Shown here: positions 10,819 to 22,751 of the stretch, one piece after another
How positions within the stretch are numbered: position 1 is the stretch's first letter
How the letters are laid out: the number at the start of each line of letters is the position of its first letter
Assembly (NCBI GenBank): GCA_013397455.1
Contig: VYZB01000030.1
Span: 2,369,505 to 2,433,504, forward strand
Reading direction: 5' to 3'
Source: Crotophaga sulcirostris
Taxonomy: Eukaryota > Chordata > Aves > Cuculiformes > Crotophagidae
Length of the DNA stretch: 64,000 bases
Position numbers and translations under genes: made by a program
Notes under the pieces: generated by a model
What the model was told of the DNA's origin: nothing
Databases searched by the model: none
The model's input: the letters and a program-made list of their open reading frames with translations, nothing else

Positions 10819-11487
10819 GTGCTGCAGACCAAAAAGATTATGTTCTAAAGCAATCACAAGAGGTTTTAGTTGCTTCTGTTGAATAACATTTGCATAGACC
10901 TGGCAAACTTGCCTTGCCAAAAGGGTATTCTTTACCTCCGCAGACAGTGAAATTGTCTCAATTTCTCTCCTGCCAGCTAGCACAGCTGGCAAATCAAAGC
11001 AACGCTCTGTTGAAGTTCTTGGAAATGTAATCTGAACAGTTATAATTTTTTTCACAAAGTCCTTGTGCCTTTTTTTAGACTGTAGATTAAATAGCACTGT
11101 TTAATTTTGCTATTTTAAGCCCATAACATAAATCACAGTATAATGGGTACTAATGGAGGTTCTTTTCCCGCAAGCCTTCTATACAGTTCAGAGTGCTCCT
11201 CAAACAGCAGGGCTGGTGGTTACTGAGCACTTACATTAAGGGCACAGTTTTTCAGCACTAGTGGAAACTTGCTGTTATTGCAATGCATTCTGCACGGGGA
11301 GATCTTTTGCTTCCCTCTTCCTAATGGACTTAAGAATGATGTTTGACTCTACCGGACAGCAAGCAGTCTGTATCCCATGGGAAATGTCCATTTGATGCTT
11401 TTTCCCAAATGCAAATAGCAGGTTCAAAGGAATTCTCAAGCTATGAGAGAAATTACCTGTCATGGTTAGTGAAAGCAAATACCTGGA

Positions 11488-11495
11488 CAGTATTA
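11488..11495 (+). promoter_or_regulatory. Predicted miR-200b/c/429 target site (8-mer)
   Basis: CAGTATTA is a full 8-mer match to the miR-200b/c/429 seed in the MINAR1 3' UTR. A second identical 8-mer is at 13312-13319. The match is seen; function is inferred. Confidence 0.4.
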
Positions 11496-12231
11496 CTCTT
11501 CTGTCAAGTATAGACATAAAAAGAAATAAGTAAAAAAAAAAGAGCATTTTGGGAAATAATGTGATCTTGTTGGCCTTCTAAGAGAAAGGAGATTTTTCTA
11601 GTAAATGTTCTTTGTTTAAGGTAATTTAGTTTCTTCAGAAGCAGCCTGCCTACGCGATGACACAGCAGCTAGGAAAGCATCGGATGCTCGTTCCTCCAGC
11701 TTTCTGGGATGCGCTACGCTCGCTGTTTGTTTCTGGCTGGTTTAAAAAAAGTAGTGAGGACAGGGTGTGTGGGAGGTGAAGGCTTTGTTGTGAGTTCAGA
11801 TGTGTGTCAGTTCTTTCCTGCAGCTGGAGAGCTGTTTGTGCGCTGCTCGTGTGCTCTATTTTATTTAGGGACAGGTGATCCCTGGGGCCATTGATCTATC
11901 AGAGAAACAAGTGTAAGCACAGGGTCAGGTGCCCCATCAGGAAATAGGGAACAAGGATAAGCCCTTAGACCAAAATCTTCACCTGCCTGGCCTGAATCCT
12001 GACCCAAATTCCATAGCTTTGGCCCATTCCTAATACCAAGATTATTTCTCTTGCCTCCCAGATGCTGCAGGATGGAGTCACAGCAGGGAGGGAGCAATTC
12101 ACACTGTCTATTTTAGGCTGCCTTCAGTTATGGTGTGATTCAGAGCACCTGAGTTAGGAGCTCAGGGTCTGTGTGTAGTAAATATAGATAGGTAAAGAAA
12201 CCTCTGGGGAGGATTCAGAGCCGCCAGCAAG

Positions 12232-12249
12232 ATGTCTAATATTAGACAT
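12232..12249. repeat. Perfect 18-bp palindrome in the 3' UTR
   Basis: ATGTCTAAT followed directly by ATTAGACAT reads identically on both strands with no loop. It overlaps a TAATATTA homeodomain-type core. In RNA a loopless palindrome cannot form a tight hairpin but could dimerise. It could also simply be chance. Confidence 0.5.
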
Positions 12250-13311
12250 GTGAATGCACTCCAGAGGGCATTGCTCTGCAGTTTACCTTATGCACAGTTT
12301 AGGTTGATTGTATGTGTAAAAAATTCTATTCCCGGTTCCAGGTAATGTCTGAAAACCCTTTTATGCCTCATCGTGGCCAAGCAATAGCGAGATTGAGGTG
12401 CTGTCAGAAAGAGCAGTGTCAGTCCCCATCTGCCCTCACCAGCAGTTGTGTCCCTTGGGGGGGCAGGATGAGTGTGGGACAGACACCAGGCAGACACCCC
12501 TGCCTCCACCACCTCCCGCCCTGCTAACATAAACGATCTGGCTGTGCTGCCCCCCAGCCCAAAATGGGCAGCACTTCCTCTATTGTATCTCAGTATCCTG
12601 ATTTTAGGAAATATCTGAATGAACAGTGCAGGAGATGTGATTGATTACAGGGGCAGGTTGGGACTGTGCTTGTGCTGATGCATTAGAGGAGGTTTAAGGA
12701 CCTCCGTTTTGTCTGTGCAGGTATTTTTTTTTTTGTCTTTGCAAGACTGATCCAGCTGGCACCGGATGAGTCTTTGCATTAGAGATGCCCAAAATCCTGT
12801 GAGCTGTGGGTGATGTGGAGCTGGCCCATCCCAAGTGCTCAGCATTGCAGGCATCCATGCTGCTCCTGATTTATCAAAGTGCTTTCACCCATCCTTGCTT
12901 TGCACAAGTAGCCAGTGGCACCCATCTCCATTGGGGCAGGTGGAGATCATGGTTAGGCACGTATCCTTCTCCCATTTGGGGCTTGGTTCAGCCCCTACAA
13001 CCTATGAGAGCATCTCCACAGTACCGGGAGCCCAAGGAGAGCAAGGAAAACAGAGCCTGGCTCCCCACCTCCCTGCTCTGCAAATACCTCCAGGAGCCAC
13101 CACCTCACCGTCTGCTCTGCTCCCCAGCTGCCCTTAGCACCGCTGGGATGTGCATCCTTAGCCATTCCCAGTGGGTTTTACATCTGGCACGGAGCTCCTC
13201 ACTTAAAATGGGTGAAGAGATGGAGCGGTGGGATGCTGCCACCGGAGGAGAGCAGCCTGGGGAGGAGGAGCCCTGTGTTTCTGCAGTTATACAAGCGAGG
13301 TGAAATCCTGA

Positions 13312-13319
13312 CAGTATTA
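13312..13319 (+). promoter_or_regulatory. Second predicted miR-200b/c/429 target site (8-mer)
   Basis: CAGTATTA lies in the distal 3' UTR about 100 bases before the first candidate poly(A) signal. It would therefore be present in all three candidate mRNA ends. Confidence 0.4.
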
Positions 13320-13420
13320 ACCTGCAAGAATATTGTGATCAACCTTGTGAACCAGTTATCAACTAGTATATACTGTACACTATATGATAGACTTTTGTAT
13401 AAAAACCCCCACAAACCCAA

Positions 13421-13426
13421 ATTAAA
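13421..13426 (+). terminator. Candidate poly(A) signal ATTAAA (proximal)
   Basis: ATTAAA is followed within about 30 bases by a G/T-rich stretch (CCTTGGTGTGATTG), the usual layout of a cleavage site with a downstream element. This would end the 3' UTR near 13445. Confidence 0.45.
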
Positions 13427-13656
13427 GCTATAGGTACATTGTAATCCTTGGTGTGATTGAAAAAAGTGTCCTAGATTGTATTATTTAATTAAAATAATGA
13501 TGAGCATATTGAACTGTTTTTCGTATTTATGCCTTATAAACTTGATATATTACACATGATAAAATGAAACTGCAAGAATTATAAAAGAGATACTCCATTT
13601 TGGGGGCAAATCCCATTTGCTTTTCGTAAAACAAAAGTGCTGCTTGAAATGAGCTC

Positions 13657-13662
13657 AATAAA
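13657..13662 (+). terminator. Candidate poly(A) signal AATAAA (middle)
   Basis: A canonical AATAAA followed by TCATGTGTGCAG, a short GT-rich downstream element. It would give an mRNA end near 13680. Confidence 0.45.
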
Positions 13663-13817
13663 TCATGTGTGCAGAAGAGCAAGAGCAGGATCTGTCCCCA
13701 AATGACTTTTTAGGATTTTTTTTTTTAATGGGGCTTTGGTTAATGTACTATGTAATAATTTTATTTTATATAGTTACTGTACAATGTTGCCTTTTGGTTC
13801 ATTTAAATATAATACCA

Positions 13818-13823
13818 AATAAA
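13818..13823 (+). terminator. Candidate poly(A) signal AATAAA (distal)
   Basis: A canonical AATAAA in the context CCAAATAAACTTGAAA at the end of a very AT-rich stretch. I use it as the distal end of the MINAR1 transcript (cleavage near 13840). Which of the three signals dominates cannot be told from sequence. Confidence 0.5.
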
Positions 13824-13845
13824 CTTGAAAATTACAACATCCTAA

Positions 13846-16800
13846 GTTTTAATGAAACAATTATAATAATTTATTACTCCATTGCTTTTCCTCTTTTTTT
13901 TCTTTCCAGGGACCTCAAGATAGCCATGGAATACAGGTGTCTCAGTGTTAGATAACTAAGCAGTCTGTCTAGTTCTTGGCAGAATTGCTAATGGATTTCT
14001 CACTTTTGAAGTAATAAGATGGCAGAAGATAATGGAAACTGAGTTTGTTGGTTTTCTTTTAAAGCTCCTTTGCATCTCTTTGCCTGGGCTTCTGCGAGAT
14101 TAGCTTTTGACACTAATCGTAATATTTCATTTTAGAGGTTATTTCATGACTGAGTTTTGCCATATCAACTGTTTTAACAAGGTCATGACTAATAATTTGG
14201 TTATCTATTTCACTTATATGTTTATGTAAACACTGTCTCTTTTAAGTCACTACCATAGATAACTATTTATAGTAAACTATCAACCTATCAGGCAGTTTGC
14301 TTAGGATCTCAATAGGAATTAATTTGCTGCTTTTGACTTGTTAACTGCAAAACCAGGTTATCTTAAAACTCCAGGTGTTGAAACAGAGATAGAGCTGAGC
14401 CTACAACTGAAAGTAATCCAGCATCACAGGCTGCAAAGGGCAGCCACAGAAAAGAGGACATACATAAATAATCAACAATTACATGAAAATGTTGTAACGT
14501 TAAGATCTTGATTTCATCACCTTTACTGTGTAAGCCCCTCTAATGCATTGCTTTAGCAATCCTGATGAGGATGGGAGGTGCTGAGTGTTCTTTGCAGGGC
14601 TGGGCCACTGTCTCGACCCTTGGGTACCCATGCCTGCAAACCATCACAGGTACCCTTGGCATGCACTCAGATTCACAATTTAGTTTTGGTTTCATTTTTG
14701 GAGATGGTAGCATGGATTCACATCAGTTTCAGTTTTTTTCTTATACCCATCAAGTCCAGAAGCTTTAGAAGTAAAAGTGCCCTCCAGATTTTTACGTTAC
14801 AGCGTGAATCCAGGAGCAGGACCTTTCATAAAATTGCCAAGTGTGACCAGGCTTGTGCCAAAACACCCTAAGCACTCTGGCAAGACATTCCTCAGCCAAG
14901 AAGCTGGATATGTAGGATATATAGACTTCATCTGGGTCATTGCTGTGCTGGGAGATGGGGCAGCTGCCAGGTTTATACAGTAGCTGCTGGATAGAGTCAC
15001 TGAGTCTCAAGGTAGAAGAAAACTCCTGTGTGCAAGGCTGTACCAGTGAACAAGACACAGCCCCACATTCTCTCTGCTTCTTCGAATGTACTGCTCACAG
15101 CAATCAATTGTACCTGTTGAATAAATTCCTTTTTTCAGATATAGCTTTGGTGAATGGCTCTGTCTGGTGCACAAAAAAGTCACAAGCAAATTATTGAATC
15201 TTGAGGCCATATTCTGCCTTCTGAGGTGCTCCTCTGACTCCATCTCTTTGAATCTGTACCTGGAAGAAGAGCAAGTAGTCAGTAGCCTGCTCATAGCAGC
15301 ATGGTCCTATTGAAAGGAAAGGTCAGTTGTGTCGGTGTGCACTTTGGCAAAAGAAAAGCACCTGCGCAAATAATGATAAAGATGAGGTACTTTCATCTTC
15401 TTTTTTCTTTGTTATCTTTTCAGAAAAGAGCATTATATCTTGTAAAGTGATGCTCTGCTATGTTCTCCAGCAAGCTTGGTCACTTCAGATGACTTCTAGG
15501 TCCACAGACCACTCGGTCTCTTACAGGCTGTTGCATCAGTCTTCAAAGTCCACTTAGAAACTGGAGAAAAATCTTCAAAAAAGGAAAAAGTGGGTTATCA
15601 CCAGCCAAACTCCTCCTGTAAGTAAGTTCCATTTGATTTTATTTATTTTATACAATGTAGCACAAACTACATGTAGGAGAGCCATGGAGCTCTTCTAAAA
15701 CCATCCAATTCTTCCCAAGAGCAATAAAATGAGATTTTCAAGGAAGACTTGTTAATGGTCCTTGATGAGCCCAGCACAAGAAAGCAGCAGTGCTTGACCT
15801 GTGCCTGGTACGGCTGGGCATCCCTGGTCGTGGTGGACCAGTAGTGGATGTGGAGAGGAGATGTGCAAAGTTCTCTGCTGAATCAGGGATGTTGTCCACA
15901 AGGCTTAATACAGTATGAGGTTGAGGAAATGGTAGGTGCCTGGAGACACGGTTGCTGCTGAGACTGCAGGATTTTAGAAATGAAGAGCTTTGTGGCAGCA
16001 GTTACCCATCCCCAATCCTGCTTCTCTCTGCCCTTCTACACTGTGGCTCTGTGGATTTTGGAATATTCCTCTAAGGCACTAAGCAGGTCTCTGGATATAC
16101 TATGCAGGCTCAGATCTTGCTTTTCTCAAAGTTCACTATATTTCCTCAGTAAACAAAGGGATTTTTCTGCCAGATAGTGGTGCTTTGGCCTCAGCTAAAA
16201 AAATCCCCTGAGGTCTAAGGTCTCGTTGTCCCATTGGTGGGGTTGACAGCACTTAAGGAAATGTGACCTGGCCTTCCCTCTCACCCATCCCCAAAACATC
16301 ACGAGACCTCCCTGAAAATGGCAGGGTTATGAAGATGTATCCTATTTGCCTTCGTGTTGGGCTGTGTGGAAGTCGCATTTCCAGGCCACTCTCTGCAACC
16401 AAAGAGCTGAAAACTGATTTCATTTATTAAAGATGAAAATAAATGGATGAACTTCTCAGGTAGGAACGCACAGGTCTGATCGCTGGTGCTTTCAGAAAAA
16501 TGTCAAATCGTGCTATTCACAACAAAAGTGCTCTCTTTTCCATGCTTATTTTGAGCCTGTATGAGGTGTGCTGTCTGCATGTTGCCCCCAGCACATAGTG
16601 GGGCTTCAGCCCATGTCTGCAATGGTGATTGTACCCCCCTGGAAGTGGGGAAAAGTGGAAATGGCATATGGTAAAACACCCCAACCTGGGAGAGAGACTA
16701 GAGGAATGCTAATTATTCTGCCTGTCCCTGGGAACGATGGGGAGTCTGGTCCCTGTTGAAAAGCTTTGCTGTCAACTCTGCTTTAGTGACAGATGAATCT

Positions 16801-18368
16801 CTGCTTGTATTGAAAAAATCCTCCTGATCTGCTGTCCTGCAGGGCTGACACACTTACTGCAATAAAACAGATCTGTGGTGCGCCATGTGTTTTTCCCCAA
16901 GTAATGGTGGGGAGAGAGGAGAGAACCAGGGAGGCCAAGTCATTTGTCATCTTCCTGTGTCTTGGTAATGAAATATTGCTGTTAAACTTCATCCTGCCTT
17001 TCCTGTTGCTAATTTTTTTTTGCATTGGTTACCTTTTAAGAGGCTCGTAAAATTGCATTACTAAAATTTATGACTGTGTAGCAAATGTGTGCTCATGCAT
17101 TAATTCTGTTCAAGGCCAACATTTGTAGCTGCAAAATTAATGTTACATTGCAGTTTCTAGTATGGCTAATGGCTGTTCAATAAAGCAGGGCTCACTGTTT
17201 CCTCAACCTATGGCACTTAATTCCTTGAAACAGCCCTCCCTTGGAGAGTTTGTCAGGTAACCATTAAAAAAGGGTACATACACAACACATGGATATGCAT
17301 ATTTATGCATTTTTGTTTATACAATTAGAGCCTTGAAAATCTTGGCCTTATGAGTTGATTTAGTTGGGTTTCAGCTCCTTTGCATGGCTTCTAGTTCAAT
17401 GATTTAGAAGCAAATGTCTCTGAATGGAGTGGATTAAAAATGTGCCTCTTAACTATGACTCTGGCCTGGAGGGGCTGAACTGGCTGTTAGTGTTACCCTG
17501 CAAGTTACACCCTGTGCTGTTTGGAAGTGAGTGAACAATAACAGTAAGTAAATGATAAATTAATTGGCATTATCCATATTTAAACTTATAGTTTCTTACT
17601 TTGGAAGAAAGTCACTTTCTGGTAGAAAGGTGGGTTAGTTTATGTAGGCTTTTTACCAACTGAAAGAGGGTTGCTGATCTGGTATTCCAGGTTGAAGACA
17701 GATATAATAACATAAAGCAAATAATCACTGATGAGGACTTGCTTGTGTGCTGGTTGAAGAGAAGAAGTTGGAGGAGTATTTTCAGGTTGCTGAGACAGGA
17801 ATTCAGATGGTGTCTGATAGTGCTTGTTTTCTTCTTCAAAGATTTGTCTGATGGCGAGAAAAAACTGAGTGGTTTTATACAATAGCCTGGTGTTTGGGGT
17901 GTGGTATGTGCAAGATCATTGCTGTTAGAGGTAAAAAACTGATCACTTGAGACTCAAAAGGAAAACATGAAGAGTTGAGCAACTGAGATGTACTGGAGCT
18001 CCCGGGCAGGCAAATGTCTGGTGGTTAAGTCCAAGTTACACTACACATGAGCCCCCCTGGTCCCACAAACTGGGCTCCAACCACAACGGGCCCTGGTTCA
18101 CATCAAGCGATCACTTGGAAGTGTGGTCAGTGATGGCAGCTTGCGAAGACCTGATGGAGGACAAAATTGTCCATTTATGTATGGAAGCATCTTGCACGTC
18201 TTGGCCTCCAGCAGCAAGAGCCTTTTGGAGGGCAGTGACATTTTTTTTTCTCTCTGCTGGAAGATATGAGCTGACAAAAGTAAGGCATCCCTGGTATAGA
18301 GAAACCATAGCAGGGGAAAGATAATCTCATGTGAAAGCTCTCAAGGCAGTACTGTATGGCTTCCATGG
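13846..18368. other. Intergenic, no gene recognised
   Basis: Unique, mostly AT-rich sequence downstream of MINAR1. No splice-bounded coding exon, RNA gene or clear transposable element was seen. One stretch at about 17040-17340 is rich in homeodomain and POU-type motifs, including ATGCAT twice at 17295-17310, and is listed as a possible conserved element. Short open frames (under about 100 codons) have no recognisable domains. Confidence 0.6.
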
Positions 18369-18408
18369 TTTGGGACCAGTCACTTGGTCTCTGTGGGCTT
18401 TAGTTTCA
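18369..18408 (+). mobile_element. MIR-like (CORE-SINE-type) fragment
   Basis: The stretch reads like the diagnostic part of MIR elements: GGGACCAGTCACTT, then TCTCTGTGGGCTTTAGTTT, parallel to the MIR 'gggcaagtcactt..cctctctgggcctcagttt' segment. Only about 40 bases are recognisable, so it is very old or partial and could be a chance match. Confidence 0.4.
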
Positions 18409-18865
18409 TGCTAGTTATTCACCATGTCTTTCCTTCAGGCTTTTTCTTGAAACAGAGCCTTTCTCTTGCAATGTTGTCATGAGGTGCCCAGGAAAAGTGG
18501 GGTCCAGACACGGGCTGAGCTATCTTACAAGCATTGTCTCTTGATGCTTATAATGGCATTACCAGTATCATAAATAGTTTCAGCCAGATTAGTCATCAAA
18601 TTTTTAATTCTGGTGGTAATCAGTGATACAACACCTGGGAGGTATTTGGCTCTGCTTGTCAAACTGTTTTGGTATTGTGAGAATGATGAATGTCCCCAGG
18701 AAAGCTTTTGGGGGCAAATAAGAGGAGAGAAAAAAGCAGAGGAAGCATGATGCTCTGCTGGGATCGCAGCATGGGGAGAGCGGGATTAGTGCTGCAGGAG
18801 ATGGGCAGACAGCGAGCATCTGCTCTGGGCCACGAGGATCAGAGCACAGCAGGAATGAGAAATTC

Positions 18866-18975
18866 TTGCCCAGTTATCAAGGAATTGGGAAACGCCAGGA
18901 TACTGTACTCATGGGGGATTTTTACTACCCAGACATCTGCTGGGTGACAAATGCAGCTAATCACAGCGATAATGT
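18866..18975 (+). mobile_element. Decayed CR1-type LINE ORF2 (endonuclease) fragment
   Basis: At 18905-18943 one frame reads VLMGDFYYPDICW. This closely matches the hallmark of the CR1 ORF2 apurinic-type endonuclease, normally VLMGDFNxPDICW. The catalytic-region Asn after GDF is Tyr here, and the frame carries no long open sequence on either side, so it is dead. Its 5' half is not recognisable. Orientation is +. Confidence 0.65.
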
Positions 18976-21900
18976 ACAACCCTAATTCACTATAAATTCT
19001 CTCCCATATGTTTAGAATTGTATTTACAGTAGGAAGTGAGGGATAGTTATTCATGAATCAAGGTGAACTGAATTGCTGGTGCAGTCAACTGTATATTGTG
19101 GAAAATAACGTATGACAGACTTGAACAGAATCCCTCTGAAATCATGGCTGTATTTCAGATATTTTAAGCAAGAAATGTTGTTGTAATTACTGATTGCTTT
19201 TAAATGAACCAATTGAACTCCTCATTTCTCTGTAACCTTTGTTGACCTTGAAGCATGACTTCACGAGCGGAGTTGATGAAGAATTAACCGCCAGATGAAA
19301 TACGCCTCCTCAAATTCAATTCTGCTGCTGAGGAGGTTGAAAAGGGTTAAGAAAAAAATAAGAAAGGAACCATGATAATGGCTGCTTAGCTCACTGGTAA
19401 CACACATAAGGATGTTGTTTTATTGAAATACTTTTATGGCCTTTCTTCAGTTTCAGGCAATAATTTTGCCATCTAAGTCACCATGGACCCAGAAGAGCTC
19501 TGTGAGTTCAAATACATTAAATATTGGGAAGGAGGTGTCCCAGCTGCCAGGGTTCATGGCTGAGCACAGTTGCTGATGACTTATGGTACCTTTTCCTCCC
19601 TTTTGGCAATTCCCTGCTCCCTGGTTGTGCTTGCCCCTGTGCTGGCTCATTGTTGACATGGATTTATTTTGGTAAGGATGCCGTATGCTGAGCTCTGGCT
19701 TCTGCACCTCAGGACCCAGGGATTTGCATAATGGCATTACTGCCTATTCCTCAATTACAATCTTTGAATATGCAAAGCTGTTGATGCTGGTTACTGTAAT
19801 CCCCCTGCCCTGACTGGTCCCCAGCTGGTCTTTGAGCCTTTTGCTGGCAACATGGGTTTTCCTGTTGGTTTCTTATTTTGAGCTGTGGGTGAAGGGGAAA
19901 ACCGCTTAACCAGCAGCCTGAAATACAGGGAGCGCAAAAAGAAAAGTGAGACGGCTGTTAAATTAAAAAAAAGGGGAATATCTTTTTTTTTACAAGAGCT
20001 TGAATGTCTTTTTCCCTGTTATTTGCTTTGTAGAAACTTGCGTTTGTGCTGCTGATGAGAGATGGGATGGGCCAAATTGCTCCACCCCTCCCACTACAGC
20101 AGTTTTTTGTCCTTGCAGTATCTGTCCCACATTTCTGCCTGCCCTGGCTGCTTCCTGCCTCAAATCTGTTTTCAAAGTGACATAGCTGAGATAACAACCA
20201 ATGATTGTGAAGAAGGCCATCTGTCCGCTGCTCTTGGTGGTCCACCTATTCTGGTGGAGACCAGGTCAGTGTAAGGCAGGAGGCTGGCTCAACAGATGAC
20301 TTGCTTGCTTGGATGGAGTGATGGGGGAACCTCAGCTCACAGCACCCAAGCATGGGATTACCCAGCCTAGCTTGGTGGTTACTTTGAACTAAAGAAAGAC
20401 TGCGGAACTACAGAGTATTTTAATGTGTGCTGAGCTGTATATCCATGTCTAGAGCAGGAGCACTTCCTGGTGAAACATTAACTCCTATGTCCAATATTTT
20501 TCTAATAGTATTTTCAGTATTACTTATTATTTTTTCCCTGTATCTTTCCAAATAAGTTTGTGTGTATGCGTATAAAGAGAGAGAACAACTGCTTTATTTT
20601 CTGGAAGTAATACATAAAACAGGAAAATCAATGCCTTTTCAATGTCAAGGGTAAAATGCTGGTGCCATTGAAGTCCAACATCCCAGGACTTCTGAAGAGG
20701 CAGTATTTCACCCAAAATGCCCTGTGGAGCACCTGTGTCATGGATACTAGCACTCAGATGGCAGAGAATGTCCTCACATCCAGCTGCCAGTCATTGTGTG
20801 ATGTCCTTACAGGTTCAGCCCTTTCTGCTAACATGCATGCTCTTATGGCATCCATGATAGCACATATTATTATTCTTCCCTCAGCCATGGATCTACTGAC
20901 TCCCATCTGCACAGGCATGATTTGTTGAGAAAACCAGTTATTTTGCACCTGAGTTGATAATGATGCTGTGAGTATGTCACAGCAGCGTTAGTATGAATGT
21001 CCAGGGAGTGGGGTATCTAGATGGATTTGAAAGGAATGCTTTTGCCTATGCATGGGAATGTGCCCCATGCCATTATGTGTTAATGGATATGATTTATTTC
21101 AGAAGAAAAGAAGAAGAAACCCCAGGCAAATGTAGAAGCAATGATTTATGGGAAACAACACTGTTTGGAATATAAATACAGACAAGCAGCATATTTGTTG
21201 CTGATGGTGCTATGTTCCCTGGGATAATAAAGCCATTTTGTAACTATTTGTCTGTCTTGAGCTTGCACATGTTTTGTCTCAAAGTTTTTTAATTTCTAAT
21301 GAGGTTTTCTATCCTGAATTTTTATTTAGATCAACAAAAACGATTTGACATCCATCTGTAAAAGGCTTTGTTGTAATGTATTAGTATCTTCTGTTCCCAC
21401 ATCAGTTTCTCCTGTTCTCAGGATCTCCTCCAATACTCCTTTATCAGCCAAATGTGGGGGAAGATACCTGCAAATAAAGATGTATATTGTATCAGGGCCC
21501 ACTATTGAAAATGTCATAAGTGTTCCTGAGCTCTGCTTTCATGCCACACTTGGCAAAAGCTTGTTGTGTTCCTTTCCTGGAAGGTTAGTACAAACTGAAA
21601 CACTTGGAAAGCAATTGTTCTTCACGTGGTTTTGGACCCTTTAAGTGACTGATATTTTAGAGTTTTTCATCTTACTTTCACTGCAGGCATTTCTACTGTA
21701 CCATAAAAGTAATGAAAAAAATAGCCAGAGAATGAGACTTCTATCTTATTCTATGATAAAGTAGTACATAAGAATTATTTTTTACTATGCACAAATGAAC
21801 TGCATCTTTTTTAGGTGAATCATAATGATGGAAAGGAAAGAACATCCTGGGAACTGAAGAGCTATGTTTAGGGGAAGTAAAGGACAGCATTACAGGTATT

Positions 21901-22751
21901 ATTCTATCATCATGTATCTCTAATCTGGAAGAATTCCTCTACAAACCTTCAGGAAGAAGAGGACAACTTAGTGTCTGCTTTTATTCAATATTTGGCTTCT
22001 CTAGTGAGACCAATGGGAAGAGATGGTTTTATTATGTTGGTATTTGCAGAGAGCTGAGGGGGTATTGCCAAGACTCTTCAAGCATACAAAGTGCCAAAGC
22101 TACAGGAATCAACTCTTTCTGTTTCAGAAATGGTGCAGATAAAATATTCAGAAACACTGCAAAGAAGCAACGGGCTGCCACTTTTGTGTTGTGGAGCAAC
22201 ATGGCAATGTAGAAGCAAGAACCAGTCCAGTAAAGGGCAGGACTTCATAGATGTCACTTCATAGCCAAAGTGTCACACCTCTCAAGTCTTGCCCTGAGTC
22301 AGCCTCCTTGCAGTCGAAAACAGTAATCGCTGTGAGACCTGAAATGCATTAACCAGGAGAGAGATTTCACTTCACATTGTCATTCTGTGAAGCTGTCCAG
22401 CCTTCATGTCTGAATTTTGTTTCCCCCAATAACAGTGGGTTATCTTTTCTACTCCTATCAGTTTACCATAGGTTGTTAGTGGCAAAGTTGAATAAAATTC
22501 CTCAAGAACATAGTCTGCAATGATATGTTTTACTTAAATATGTGAACAAATGAAAATGCAGCTTCTGAAGAACATTTAAGAACAAGAGCAAAATCTGGCA
22601 ACTTGTTAGATGCCCTCAGTGACTGTAGTCTTACTGGAGACTTTGATCACAGCTTCCTTCATCTCTTTTCATGCTGCTTACAAAGTTACTCTATGTAAAA
22701 ATGTAGTGTATGATTTACTTTAAGCAAGGAAACACAAATTCATTCTGAAGG
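18976..22751. other. Intergenic, no gene recognised
   Basis: Unique sequence with no convincing exon or element. Points of note are a nuclear-receptor half-site (TGACCTTGA at 19243-19251) just before a small CpG-bearing stretch at 19262-19310, and a short imperfect inverted repeat at 20238-20263. Frames at 19990-20274 and 20656-20928 are unremarkable. Confidence 0.55.

Larger units (their letters stand above)
10208..13845 (+). other. MINAR1: MINAR1 3' UTR
   Basis: About 3.6 kb of non-coding sequence lies between the stop codon and the last candidate poly(A) signal. Much of it is AT-rich, with AU-rich pieces such as the ATTTA-containing run near 10650-10685. A GC-richer block occupies roughly 12420-13300. 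It holds two miR-25/92-family seed matches, two miR-200b/c/429 8-mers, one miR-124-type 7-mer (GTGCCTT at 11065-11071) and an 18-bp palindrome. The extent is inferred from poly(A) signals and from the known long 3' UTR of the human gene. The 165-codon frame at 12806-13303 and the 117-codon antisense frame at 10744-11097 are not supported as genes. Confidence 0.7.

Noticed and set aside
12806..13303. 165-codon + strand open frame
   Set aside because: It lies in the GC-richer block of the MINAR1 3' UTR, where stop codons are rarer; the translation looks like no known family.
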